Source: an uncultured Victivallaceae bacterium (GTDB lineage: Bacteria > Verrucomicrobiota > Lentisphaeria > Victivallales > Victivallaceae). Taken from it: DNA of 22,605 bases. Positions 1 to 7,200 of this stretch are shown here, one piece after another. The notes beneath the pieces are model-generated. The model did no database searches, was not told the DNA's origin, and saw only the letters and a list, made by a program, of their open reading frames with translations. The stretch is taken from NCBI GenBank assembly GCA_934663655.1, contig CAKUKT010000007.1, forward strand, positions 1 to 22,605. Reading direction: 5' to 3'. Position 1 is the stretch's first letter, and each line of letters begins with the position of its first letter. The translations under genes were made by a program, and so were the position numbers.

Positions 1-13
1 GTTCTCAACCCTG

Positions 14-110
14 CCGGGGGTTCGGGGCGAGTAGCCCTGACCGGGGTTTGGGGCGGGAGCCCCAAGCGGGTTTCAGGGCGGCAGCCCTGACCGGGGTTTG
101 GAGCGGGCGA
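14..110. repeat. Degenerate tandem hairpin repeat, about 3.5 units of 25-27 bp
   Basis: Units begin near 14, 41, 66 and 91. They share a CCGGGGTTTGGGGCGG-like core followed by GCCC and TGA or CAAG. Each full unit holds a small inverted repeat, for example GGGGC-GGGA-GCCCC at 51-64 and CAGGGC-GGCA-GCCCTG at 74-89. The array lies immediately 3' of the minus-strand nucleoside hydrolase gene and may continue beyond the left edge. No T-tract follows, so it is not a standard terminator. I read it as a dispersed, intergenic, palindromic repeat family of the host genome. Function unknown. Confidence 0.6.
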
Positions 111-112
111 GA

Positions 113-1057
113 TCAATCTGTAAAAAGTTTCTTCAATCTTCCAAAGAGTTCTTCAAAGATTTCATCCCGGTAGAGGTAACGTACCATACGGGTACGGCCG
201 GTTCCGGTACCGGGATGGAATCGGAACTTTTCGTCGAGTTCGGGGGTTGGTTCCACAGTTGTGAGCAATGAATCCGGAGTAACAAAGAGTGCCACGGTGG
301 CCACATCCCAGAGGATTCGGTGAGCGGAGAAATTTCCGTTCATCACTTCAAAGGCGCGATTATACAGGAAGCGACCGGCCGCTCCGGTTCCGGCGGTTAA
401 TTGCCGGAGTTCATGCAGGGAGGTTCCGAGCAATTCCGCCACGCCGTGGCATGGCACCAGTACCAGCGGCACGCCGGACTCCAGCAGGATTCGAGAGGCG
501 GTCACATCCTGCATTAGATTAAATTCGGCGGCGTTGCGGCACCAGGGGGCGTGTCCACCGAGCCACACGACGGTAACAATTGCGTTGAGTTCCGGGTCGA
601 TCAGCAGAGCGGAGGCGATGTTGGTGGCGGCGGCGATTCCTATCACGTAGAGGCGGCGTCCGGCGCGAGCGGTTTCGTGAGCGAGTTCGATAATTTTCCG
701 GACGGCTGGAGAATCAACTGGAGTGGCAGCAGAATCAAGGAAGCGTTCGGCTCCGGGCATCACCGGTATATCCGCTGCGTTGAAACACTCCAGCTGGTGT
801 TTTGCCTCGGAGATACCGGCGATCATGCCTTCGCGGGGGCTGTCGCCGGGATGGTGAATAAAGGGGGCGATAGTGATGGCGCGAAGATCGATGGCTTCCC
901 GGGCCATCAGAGCCATGGCGAGAGCGTACTGATCATCGAGTTCGTTGGCGATATCGGTATCGATGAGCACGTCGGCGTGTTCCGGGAACGGATAGCGGAG
1001 TGCCTGGTGGTAAATTTCCGGGTTCACGGTCGGGAAGTGCGTTTGCATGTTGTGCAC
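113..1057 (-). CDS. Inosine-uridine-preferring nucleoside hydrolase family protein
   Basis: About 314 residues, the usual size for the IUNH family, which cleaves the N-glycosidic bond of nucleosides to release a base and ribose. The N-terminal metal-binding signature is visible as DTD (33-35) followed by LDDQYAL (D41, D42). The middle has a glycine-rich WLGGHAP stretch followed by AEFN and an Asp, and the C-terminal part has H-x-x-x-W-D, which in the family helps form the active site. The signature reads DTDIANELDD rather than the common DTDPGxDD, so substrate specificity is uncertain. I chose the GTG at 1057 because GGAG (1066-1069) sits 8 bases upstream. TTG at 1063 and ATG at 1048 are alternatives. 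The gene is divergent from the AraC regulator, which may control it. It is presumably a cytoplasmic salvage enzyme, since no signal peptide is seen. Confidence 0.85.
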   Translation of the reverse strand: MHNMQTHFPTVNPEIYHQALRYPFPEHADVLIDTDIANELDDQYALAMALMAREAIDLRAITIAPFIHHPGDSPREGMIAGISEAKHQLECFNAADIPVMPGAERFLDSAATPVDSPAVRKIIELAHETARAGRRLYVIGIAAATNIASALLIDPELNAIVTVVWLGGHAPWCRNAAEFNLMQDVTASRILLESGVPLVLVPCHGVAELLGTSLHELRQLTAGTGAAGRFLYNRAFEVMNGNFSAHRILWDVATVALFVTPDSLLTTVEPTPELDEKFRFHPGTGTGRTRMVRYLYRDEIFEELFGRLKKLFTD

Positions 1058-1101
1058 GATCAATTCTCCAGTGTGAAAGATTTCTGTTCAGCTTGTCCAT
1101 T

Positions 1102-1130
1102 ACAATACTTCTCAATCCCAATCATAACAA
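1102..1130 (-). promoter_or_regulatory. Candidate promoter of the nucleoside hydrolase gene
   Basis: On the minus strand TTGTTA (1130-1125) is separated by 17 bases from TATTGT (1107-1102). Both hexamers match the sigma-70 consensus at four of six positions. The predicted start of transcription is near 1095. The match is moderate. Confidence 0.4.
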
Positions 1131-1133
1131 GCG

Positions 1134-1162
1134 TTGAAAACTGGACATTTTTGGATTATATT
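1134..1162 (+). promoter_or_regulatory. Promoter of the AraC-family regulator gene
   Basis: TTGAAA (1134-1139), a 17-base spacer and TATATT (1157-1162) give a good sigma-70 type promoter. The start of transcription is predicted near 1169, leaving a 5' UTR of about 24 bases before the ATG at 1193. It overlaps or abuts the divergent nucleoside hydrolase promoter, so one operator could serve both. Confidence 0.65.
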
Positions 1163-1192
1163 AGCACAAAACAACGGAATCAGTGCCATATT

Positions 1193-1990
1193 ATGCCGGG
1201 CAGCAACAATAAAATTGTATTTTTCTATGCCGGCCACCATTACGCCCGAAATTATGGCCGTCGCCCGGTGGTTGCGGCGCACTCGCATTCCGGTTTTGAA
1301 CTGGTCTATGTACTGCGTGACAGTCTGGTGACTCATTTCACCGGAGGGGAATCGTTGCGCGGGGTTCCCGGTTCCGTCTATCTGATTCCCCCCGGGATCG
1401 AGCACACCGAAATCGATAATTCGCGGAGAACCGAGACCATATTCGCAGTAATGCAGCTGTCGCTGCCGCAGCTTCCGGAACGTCCGCAGGTGATCGAAAC
1501 CGCAGCAGATCCCTATCTCGGCAGCTGGTTCCGGCAATTACCCGAACTTGGCTGGGAAGGCGCGATCGAAACAGCGTCACGCCTTCTGGAGGCGGTATGG
1601 GAACGTCTTGGCAGCCTCTCTGGGCGCAGAAAGGAGGAAAAAGTCACTCATCCGGCCCTTGCCGCCGCGATCAGGATATTCCGTCAACACTACGCCGATG
1701 ACCTCACGATCTCCGGAGTAGCTGCGCGATGCCGAATCAGCTACACGCGCCTCAACGAACTGTTTCAAACCGAACTCGGCCTCGGAGCGGAAGAATTTCT
1801 CACTTCAATCCGTATGCGACATGCCCGCAGCCTGCTGCTGGACCCGCAGGTTTCGATAGCTGAAGCAGCGGAGAAATCCGGCTATCCGGATCCCAATTAT
1901 TTCAGTCGACGTTTTCGGTTTCACCACGGTCTATCGCCGCGCGAATACCGTGCCGATCCCCGACGTTACGGAGGAAGCGATATGGCGTAA
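1193..1990 (+). CDS. AraC-family transcriptional regulator (cupin sensor plus double HTH)
   Basis: 265 residues. The N-terminal half is a cupin-like sensor domain with the HSHSGFELVYVLRD histidine motif and a PPGIEHTE motif, typical of AraC-type sugar or nucleoside sensors. The C-terminal ~100 residues carry two helix-turn-helix motifs: LTISGVAARCRISYTRLNELF, then SIAEAAEKSGYPDPNYFSRRFRFHHGLSPREYR, which matches the AraC family signature. The open frame extends upstream to 551, but that part is antisense to the nucleoside hydrolase. The ATG at 1193 is the first start after the predicted promoter. Its ribosome site is weak. The likely target is the divergent nucleoside hydrolase or itself; the inducer is unknown. 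Confidence 0.88.
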   Translation: MPGSNNKIVFFYAGHHYARNYGRRPVVAAHSHSGFELVYVLRDSLVTHFTGGESLRGVPGSVYLIPPGIEHTEIDNSRRTETIFAVMQLSLPQLPERPQVIETAADPYLGSWFRQLPELGWEGAIETASRLLEAVWERLGSLSGRRKEEKVTHPALAAAIRIFRQHYADDLTISGVAARCRISYTRLNELFQTELGLGAEEFLTSIRMRHARSLLLDPQVSIAEAAEKSGYPDPNYFSRRFRFHHGLSPREYRADPRRYGGSDMA

Positions 1991-2016
1991 TTGCGACGAA
2001 AAAAATCTTGTCGACC

Positions 2017-2045
2017 TTGAAAAAACATCTCTATTGGACTATATT
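2017..2045 (+). promoter_or_regulatory. Promoter of the etfB-etfA-acd-rpoZ operon
   Basis: TTGAAA (2017-2022), 17-base spacer, TATATT (2040-2045). Both hexamers are identical to those of the promoter at 1134-1162. The transcription start is predicted near 2052. A strong GGGAGG ribosome site (2090-2095) precedes etfB. Confidence 0.7.
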
Positions 2046-2104
2046 ATTTAAATTGCTCGTTCTTTGTATTCAAAATTCAACAACTTTCAGGGAGGCGAAT
2101 TTGA

Positions 2105-3001
2105 ATGAGTTATAATGTACTCGTTTTCGTCAAACAGGTGCCGGACACTCAGAACATTTCCGGCGACGCCATGACCCCGGAGGGGACCGTCAACCGCGCG
2201 GCGTTGCCGGCTATTTTCAATCCCGAGGATCTCAACGCCCTTGAGCTGGCGCTTCAGCTCAAGGACCGTTACGGCGCCCACGTCACCGTAGCGACGATGG
2301 GAATGCCCGCCGCCGCGGAAGTGCTGCGCCAGTCCCTCTATCGCGGCGCCGACCGCTGCGTGCTGGTGACCGACCGAGCGCTCGCCGGAGCGGACACGCT
2401 TGCCACCAGCTATACGCTGAGCTGCTGCGCGAAAACGCTCGGTAATTTCGATGTTATTCTCTGCGGCCGCCAGGCGATCGACGGCGACACCGCGCAGGTG
2501 GGTCCGCAGGTGGCGGAAAAGCTCAAGATTCCGCAGCTCTGCTATGTTGAAGAGGTTCGCAGCCTTGAAGGCGACAAGATCGTCTGCCGTCGCGCGATCG
2601 AAGGCGGTTACGAAATTCTCGAATCTCCGCTGCCGGTGCTGCTTACGGTTATCGACGCCAACGATCCGCGTCCGGCCAACGTGAAGCGGATCATGAAGTA
2701 CAAGCGCGCCCGGACGCCGGGCGAGATCTCCGCTGCGCACGCGAATGCGAACTACACCGATTCGGATGTGATCGACGCGGAGATCAATTCTCTGCGCGAT
2801 GCCGGTCTCCTGATCGAGGAGTTCAATGCGGCGGCGATTAATGCCGATCCCGCCCGGATCGGTTTCACGGGTTCACCGACCAAGGTCAAACAGGTAATGA
2901 GCGTGGTACTTACCGCCGGCGAAGCCAAAACGGTGGAGCCGACCGCCGAGGGCATCGGCGAATTGATTCATGAATTAATCACCGATCACACGCTGGGGTA
3001 A
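2105..3001 (+). CDS. etfB: Electron transfer flavoprotein subunit beta
   Basis: 298 residues. With EtfA it forms the heterodimeric flavoprotein that takes electrons from acyl-CoA dehydrogenase. The N-terminus (VLVFVKQVPDT) and the nucleotide-binding DGDTAQVGPQVAE stretch (near residues 123-135) are hallmarks of EtfB. The protein is longer than the 250-260 residues usual for mitochondrial or proteobacterial EtfB, with the extra length in the C-terminal arm. DGDTAQVGP is common in Etf of anaerobes that pair with butyryl-CoA dehydrogenase-type enzymes, some of which bifurcate electrons. Whether this one does cannot be told from sequence alone. The ATG has GGGAGG 9 bases upstream. It is followed after 5 bases by etfA. 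Confidence 0.93.
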   Translation: MSYNVLVFVKQVPDTQNISGDAMTPEGTVNRAALPAIFNPEDLNALELALQLKDRYGAHVTVATMGMPAAAEVLRQSLYRGADRCVLVTDRALAGADTLATSYTLSCCAKTLGNFDVILCGRQAIDGDTAQVGPQVAEKLKIPQLCYVEEVRSLEGDKIVCRRAIEGGYEILESPLPVLLTVIDANDPRPANVKRIMKYKRARTPGEISAAHANANYTDSDVIDAEINSLRDAGLLIEEFNAAAINADPARIGFTGSPTKVKQVMSVVLTAGEAKTVEPTAEGIGELIHELITDHTLG

Positions 3002-3006
3002 TATAT

Positions 3007-4029
3007 ATGGCTGAAAAAATTGGCAATGTCTGGGTATTCATCGAGCAGGAAGAAGGCAAAATCGCCGGCGTAAGTCTCGAACTGGTTTCCAAGGGCCGCG
3101 AACTGGCCGACCGGCTCGGAGTCAAACTTGAAGCGGTACTGCTCGGCAACGGCGTGAAGGCGTGCTGCGACACGCTGATCAGCTACGGCTGTGACAAGGT
3201 GCTGCTGGCGGAGGATCCGCGTCTGGAACCCTTCACGGTGCTTCCCTACGCGAAAGTGCTGATGGATCTGATCCGCGAACGTAAACCGAATATTCTGCTT
3301 TTCGGCGCCACCCTCAAGGGCCGCGAACTGGCACCGCGGGTTGCTTCCGAAAAACTTGCCGGCCTCACCGCCGACTGCACCGATCTGCGGATCGATGACT
3401 TCGTCGATCCGAAAACGAAAAACGCCTATACCGACAAACTGATGCAGATTCGTCCGGCTTTCGGCGGCAACATCATCGCGACCATCGTCAACACCTGGGA
3501 CGACCCGCAGATGGTTACGGTGCGCGAGGGCGTGATGAAGCTCGGGGCGCCGGATGCATCGCGCAAGGGCGAGGTCGAACGGGTAAAGGTGGCGCTTTCC
3601 GACGCGGAAACGGTTGTCAAGGTGCTTGAACGCGTCCGCGCCGACAAGGAGGTCGATCTCAAGGGAGCGCAGATCATCGTCGCCGGCGGCTACGGTGTCG
3701 GTTCCAAGGAGAACTTCAAACTGATCCGCGATCTTGCCGAAGCGATCGGCGGTGAAGTCGGCGCCTCCCGCGCGGCGGTGGATGCAGGCTGGATCAGCCA
3801 CGACCATCAGGTTGGGCAGACCGGCGTGACCGTGCGTCCGCGTCTCTACATCGCCTGCGGCATTTCGGGAGCGATCCAACATCGCGCCGGCATGACCGAA
3901 GCCAAGAAAATCATCGCGATCAACACCGATCCCGGTGCACCGATTTTCAGCTGCGCGCACTATGCGATCGTCGGCGATCTCAACTCGGTGATTCCGCAAA
4001 TGATCAAGGCCTTCAAGGCCAAGCAATAA
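3007..4029 (+). CDS. etfA: Electron transfer flavoprotein subunit alpha
   Basis: 340 residues, normal for EtfA. The C-terminal FAD domain is clear: GASRAAVDAGW, then HDHQVGQTGVTVRPRLY, then ACGISGAIQH, then AINTDPGAPIF. The N-terminal domain (WVFIEQEEGKIAGVSLELVSKGRELAD) is the alpha/beta domain shared with EtfB. It binds FAD and passes electrons from the dehydrogenase to a quinone reductase or ferredoxin-type partner. It starts 5 bases after etfB with little room for its own ribosome site, which implies translational coupling. The acyl-CoA dehydrogenase begins 21 bases downstream. Confidence 0.95.
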   Translation: MAEKIGNVWVFIEQEEGKIAGVSLELVSKGRELADRLGVKLEAVLLGNGVKACCDTLISYGCDKVLLAEDPRLEPFTVLPYAKVLMDLIRERKPNILLFGATLKGRELAPRVASEKLAGLTADCTDLRIDDFVDPKTKNAYTDKLMQIRPAFGGNIIATIVNTWDDPQMVTVREGVMKLGAPDASRKGEVERVKVALSDAETVVKVLERVRADKEVDLKGAQIIVAGGYGVGSKENFKLIRDLAEAIGGEVGASRAAVDAGWISHDHQVGQTGVTVRPRLYIACGISGAIQHRAGMTEAKKIIAINTDPGAPIFSCAHYAIVGDLNSVIPQMIKAFKAKQ

Positions 4030-4050
4030 GCTGTAAGGAGCAAGGCAACC

Positions 4051-5766
4051 ATGGCCAACTTTTTCAAAGATAATCCGGATCTCGAATTCACGCTCAACAA
4101 CCTTGAGCTCGAAGAGGTCGTCCGGATGACCGAGCAGAATTACTCCTTTGCCGCCGAATATGACAACGCGCCGCGCGATTTTGCGGACGCGCTCGACAAC
4201 TTCCGCCGTTCGCTCGAAGTGGTTGGGGAAATCTGCGGCGACCGTATTGAACCGCGGAGCCGCACCGTCGATGCCGAAGGACCGAAGTTTGCCGACGGCG
4301 TGGTGACCTACCATCCGCTGACCGTGCAGAACCTCAAGGATCTGGCGCAGGCGGGAGTGATGGGCGTGATGCTCGGGCACCGTTACGGCGGGCTCAATTT
4401 CCCGGTTTCGATCTACACGATGATGACCGAAATGGTTTCGCGTGCCGATGGTTCGTTGCAGAACATCTTCGGACTTCAGGACATCGCCGAGACGATCAAC
4501 TTCTTCGGCAGCGAAGAGCAGAAGGCGAAATACCTTCCCGGATTTGCCACCGGTGAACTCGACGGCGCGATGGACCTTACCGAACCCGATTACGGTTCGG
4601 ATCTCCCCGGCGTGCGGCTGCGCGCCTGGCAGGACGAGAAGACCGGGCAGTGGTATCTCAACGGTATGAAGCGCTTCATCACCAACGGCTGCGCCAAGGT
4701 GCACCTGGTGCTGGCCCGTTCCGAGGAAGGCACGACCGACGCGCGCGGACTGTCGATGTTCATCGCCGAAGCGTGCCCGCAGCTGGTTGTCCGCCGCATC
4801 GAAAATAAACTCGGCATCCACGGCGTCGCGACCTGCGAACTTCAGTACAACGACGTACCGGCCCAGCTCTGCGGCAAGCGTAAAATGGGACTTATCCGTT
4901 ACGTGATGAGCCTGATGAACGGCGCCCGGGTGGCGATCAGCGCCCAGGCGATCGGTATTGCCGAAGCGGCTTATCGCGAAGCCCGCAAGTATGCCGCCGA
5001 GCGTGAGCAGTTCAAGAAGCCGATCGATCAATTCCCGGCGATCTACGATATGCTCAGCAAGATGAAGGTCAAGCTCACCGCCGCCCGTGCGCTGCTCTAC
5101 GAGACCACGCGGATGGTTGACCTGCGCAATGCCTACACCCACGTCGTCGAACACGGCACCCCGACCGCTGAAGACCAGGCGGCGAAGAAGTACTACGAAC
5201 GGGTAGCGGCAATTCTGACGCCGATGTGCAAGGCGCTGGCGACGGAAAGCGCCAACTCGATCGCTTACGATACGATTCAGATCCACGGCGGAACCGGCTT
5301 CATGAAGGACTTCAACGCGGAGCGGTTCTACCGCGACGCGCGCATCACCAACATCTACGAAGGCACCACTCAGCTTCAGATCGTGGCCGCCATCGGAGGA
5401 GTGATGCAGCGGGTACTCGATCAGCGCATCGGCGAACTGGCCGCGCTTGAACTTCCGGCCAAGGCCGACCGGCTGCGCAAGAAACTGCTCGAGGCTCACC
5501 AGAAGCACCTGGAAGCGGTGAAATTCATCGCCGACCTCAAGGATGCCGCCTATCACGATCTGGTGGCCCGCGATCTGGTCGATATGGAGACGATCGTTTT
5601 CGTCGGTCTGCTGCTGCTGCGCGACAGCGTCAACAGCGAAGCGCGGATGGCGATCGCCGAGCGCTATGTGCTCAACGGTCTGCTTGATTTCGAGCGTGCC
5701 CGCAGCCGGGTGGTATCCGGCGACCGGGAACTCATAGAAAACAACCGTACGATCATCGATTACTGA
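4051..5766 (+). CDS. Acyl-CoA dehydrogenase, long (C-terminally extended) form
   Basis: 571 residues, longer than the ~380 of short and medium-chain enzymes because of N- and C-terminal extensions, as in FadE5-like and related bacterial ACADs. It oxidises an acyl-CoA to the 2,3-enoyl-CoA, reducing FAD that is reoxidised by Etf. Visible features are the FAD/substrate segment around DLTEPDYGSDLPGVRLRA, the KRFITNG motif, the HGGTGFMKDFNAERFYRDARI C-terminal domain signature and IYEGTTQLQ. In the latter, E437 corresponds to the catalytic base of the MCAD family. AGGAG lies 10 bases before the ATG. Direct linkage to etfBA indicates the pair are physiological partners. The chain length or branched substrate is not known. 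Confidence 0.92.
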   Translation: MANFFKDNPDLEFTLNNLELEEVVRMTEQNYSFAAEYDNAPRDFADALDNFRRSLEVVGEICGDRIEPRSRTVDAEGPKFADGVVTYHPLTVQNLKDLAQAGVMGVMLGHRYGGLNFPVSIYTMMTEMVSRADGSLQNIFGLQDIAETINFFGSEEQKAKYLPGFATGELDGAMDLTEPDYGSDLPGVRLRAWQDEKTGQWYLNGMKRFITNGCAKVHLVLARSEEGTTDARGLSMFIAEACPQLVVRRIENKLGIHGVATCELQYNDVPAQLCGKRKMGLIRYVMSLMNGARVAISAQAIGIAEAAYREARKYAAEREQFKKPIDQFPAIYDMLSKMKVKLTAARALLYETTRMVDLRNAYTHVVEHGTPTAEDQAAKKYYERVAAILTPMCKALATESANSIAYDTIQIHGGTGFMKDFNAERFYRDARITNIYEGTTQLQIVAAIGGVMQRVLDQRIGELAALELPAKADRLRKKLLEAHQKHLEAVKFIADLKDAAYHDLVARDLVDMETIVFVGLLLLRDSVNSEARMAIAERYVLNGLLDFERARSRVVSGDRELIENNRTIIDY

Positions 5767-5784
5767 TAACCACCCGAAGCCACC

Positions 5785-5814
5785 CCGGGAAGCGCGCAAT
5801 CCGCGCTTTCCCGG
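5785..5814. other. Strong inverted repeat between the dehydrogenase gene and rpoZ
   Basis: CCGGGAAGCGCG (5785-5796) pairs with 5802-5814 with one bulged base around a 5-base loop. No T-run follows, so it is not a canonical terminator. It may be an mRNA processing or stabilising hairpin that separates expression of acd from the downstream rpoZ. Confidence 0.5.
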
Positions 5815-5847
5815 AGCCGCAACGGTAACTTCAACAGGGGGGTTGAT

Positions 5848-6117
5848 ATGAATAACGAATATCTTGCCAAGGCGAAAAAGAACGTCCCCGATCCGCAGAT
5901 TCTTTCGGTGCTTGCCGCCAAACGAGCCAAACAGCTCGCCCAGGGAGCCCGGCCGATGATCAAGTGCGATATGACCAATCTCCTGGATGTCGCGCTGCTG
6001 GAGATCGGCGAAGGTTTGCTCAGCTACGAATTCGGCGACGATCCCGCGGTGATTGCCGCCGATCAAGCCAAGGCTTCCGCCGCCATGCCTGAGGAGTCAA
6101 CTTCCGCCGGTGAGTAA
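5848..6117 (+). CDS. rpoZ: RNA polymerase omega subunit (RpoZ-like small protein)
   Basis: 89 residues. The core reads SVLAAKRAKQLAQGARPMIK, followed by a divergent spacer and NLLDVALLEIGEGLLSYEF. This matches the omega layout: a helix with A-x-K-R-A-x-Q-L, a GARP turn, and a helix ending ALxEIxxGxLxYE. Omega is a chaperone-like subunit that binds the beta-prime subunit of RNA polymerase. The C-terminal tail is Ala/Ser/Glu-rich and probably disordered. A G-rich ribosome site (5836-5842) lies 5 bases before the ATG. It is an odd companion for Etf and acyl-CoA dehydrogenase; co-transcription is inferred from orientation, the lack of a terminator after acd, and the terminator directly downstream. 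Confidence 0.72.
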   Translation: MNNEYLAKAKKNVPDPQILSVLAAKRAKQLAQGARPMIKCDMTNLLDVALLEIGEGLLSYEFGDDPAVIAADQAKASAAMPEESTSAGE

Positions 6118-6135
6118 AGACGGATTGCCGCGTTG

Positions 6136-6177
6136 AAAAAAATGCCGCCCCGGAAATCATCCGGAGCGGTTTTTTTT
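6136..6177. terminator. Bidirectional intrinsic terminator between rpoZ and the HAD gene
   Basis: Stem 6145-6153 with 6161-6169, 9 bp around a 7-base loop. One pair is C-A on the plus strand but a G-U wobble on the minus strand. Eight T follow on the plus strand (6170-6177), and seven A precede (6136-6142), which form a T-run on the minus strand. It sits 27 bases after the rpoZ stop and is also downstream of the converging HAD gene. Confidence 0.85.
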
Positions 6178-6209
6178 GTCGCCGAAAAAATCCGGATACC
6201 CCCGGCATC

Positions 6210-7001
6210 TCACGGGAAGAAACTGTTGAGCACCTGCATAACGCCGTCATCGTTATTTGAAGGCGCCGTGAAACGGGCGGCGGCAAGTACATCCGGATGA
6301 GCGTTGCTCATCGCATAACTGAAGCGAACACTCCGCAACATTTCCAGATCGTTCAAATAATCGCCGAAAGCCATGCATTCCTCCGGAGTGACGGCGAGAT
6401 GTTTCTGCAGGAATCCCAACGCCTCCCCCTTGTTGACGCCGCTGCGCATGAAATCGAGCCAGTTTTTCCCGGCGAGGGTATCCACCAGTTCCGGACCGAA
6501 CGCGCCACGCAGAGAACCGAGAACAGTTGCCGCATCCCCGGGGTGAAAAATCGCGATTTTGACGATGCTGTCATCCGCGGCGGCGGCGAGCGGATCGTCG
6601 CAGATGCAACGCGATTCATAGTAAAGTCGGACATTCCGCTCCGCCACCGGATCCGGTTTTTTCATGTAGGCCGCGCGCGCACCGCAGAGCAGCGTGAACG
6701 CCTCCGGTACCGCCGCCGCCGCACGGTATGGGCCACTCACCGCCGCGGGAGAAATCGCCCGGTGACGGAGCACCTTTTCACCTTCAAAAATCAGTCCGCC
6801 GTTGTCGCAGATGAACAGCAGTTTGTCGCGAAGCGGTCCAAAGAGTTTCAGCAAATTGAAATATTGGCGTCCGCTGGCGATCACCGTTCGCACGCCGCGT
6901 TGATGGAGACGTGTGACCAGTTCAAAAAAGCCCGCGGGAATTTCCTTGCGTTCATTCAGCAGCGTACCGTCCAGATCGACGGCGATAAGTTTAATGTCCA
7001 T
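6210..7001 (-). CDS. HAD-superfamily phosphatase, Cof type (subclass IIB)
   Basis: 263 residues, the usual Cof/YidA/YbiV size. All four HAD motifs are visible. Motif I is AVDLDGTLL (nucleophile D9 and acid D11), motif II is VIASGR, motif III is the Lys of NKGEAL, and motif IV is FGDYLNDLEML (GDxxND). The region between motifs II and III is the C2B cap, which binds the substrate, usually a sugar phosphate or phosphorylated cofactor such as FMN or PLP. The exact substrate is not predictable. The gene is monocistronic, with its own promoter at 7057-7085 and the shared terminator downstream. No strong ribosome site precedes the ATG. Confidence 0.9.
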   Translation of the reverse strand: MDIKLIAVDLDGTLLNERKEIPAGFFELVTRLHQRGVRTVIASGRQYFNLLKLFGPLRDKLLFICDNGGLIFEGEKVLRHRAISPAAVSGPYRAAAAVPEAFTLLCGARAAYMKKPDPVAERNVRLYYESRCICDDPLAAAADDSIVKIAIFHPGDAATVLGSLRGAFGPELVDTLAGKNWLDFMRSGVNKGEALGFLQKHLAVTPEECMAFGDYLNDLEMLRSVRFSYAMSNAHPDVLAAARFTAPSNNDDGVMQVLNSFFP

Positions 7002-7056
7002 AGAGGTAAGTTCCGGTTACGTCCGGCAATTCTGTGAGTTCTGCCGTATTTTATTG

Positions 7057-7085
7057 AATATATCACTTTTTGAGCATAAATTCAA
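7057..7085 (-). promoter_or_regulatory. Promoter of the HAD phosphatase gene
   Basis: Minus strand: TTGAAT (7085-7080), 17-base spacer, TATATT (7062-7057), with an upstream TG giving an extended -10 (TGATATATT). The transcription start is predicted near 7050, giving a 5' UTR of about 50 bases. Confidence 0.6.
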
Positions 7086-7107
7086 CCAGCTGGTTCAGGT
7101 AAACCAT
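7063..7107 (-). CDS. Possible 14-residue leader ORF upstream of the HAD gene
   Basis: An ATG at 7107 reads MVYLNQLVEFMLKK and stops at 7063. It has an AAAGGAG ribosome site 10 bases upstream, better than that of the HAD gene itself. It overlaps the predicted HAD promoter, so it would need a transcript starting further upstream, in the trp promoter region. It could be coincidence; nothing shows that it is translated. Confidence 0.2.
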   Translation of the reverse strand: MVYLNQLVEFMLKK

Positions 7108-7162
7108 AAACGGGAATCTCCTTTCTGCATCAAAAATTTTTTATTTTATCCGCTTAACAGGG

Positions 7163-7191
7163 TTGACAAAATCGGCATTGCATGTTATGTT
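7163..7191 (+). promoter_or_regulatory. Promoter of the trp operon
   Basis: A perfect TTGACA (7163-7168), 17-base spacer and TATGTT (7186-7191, four of six). The transcription start is predicted near 7198, about 250 bases before trpE and only a few bases before the leader ATG at 7201. I saw no clear TrpR-like palindrome over it. Confidence 0.7.
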
Positions 7192-7200
7192 AATCACATT

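Noticed and set aside
1..112. CRISPR array
   Set aside because: Units are directly adjacent, degenerate, and have no unique spacers between them.
551..1192. Upstream extension of the AraC regulator frame
   Set aside because: It overlaps the nucleoside hydrolase antisense, lies before the predicted promoter, and has no family resemblance.
2986..6066. A 1026-codon open frame on the minus strand
   Set aside because: It is fully antisense to etfA, the acyl-CoA dehydrogenase and rpoZ, which have clear family motifs. Long antisense frames are usual in GC-rich codons, and it resembles no family.
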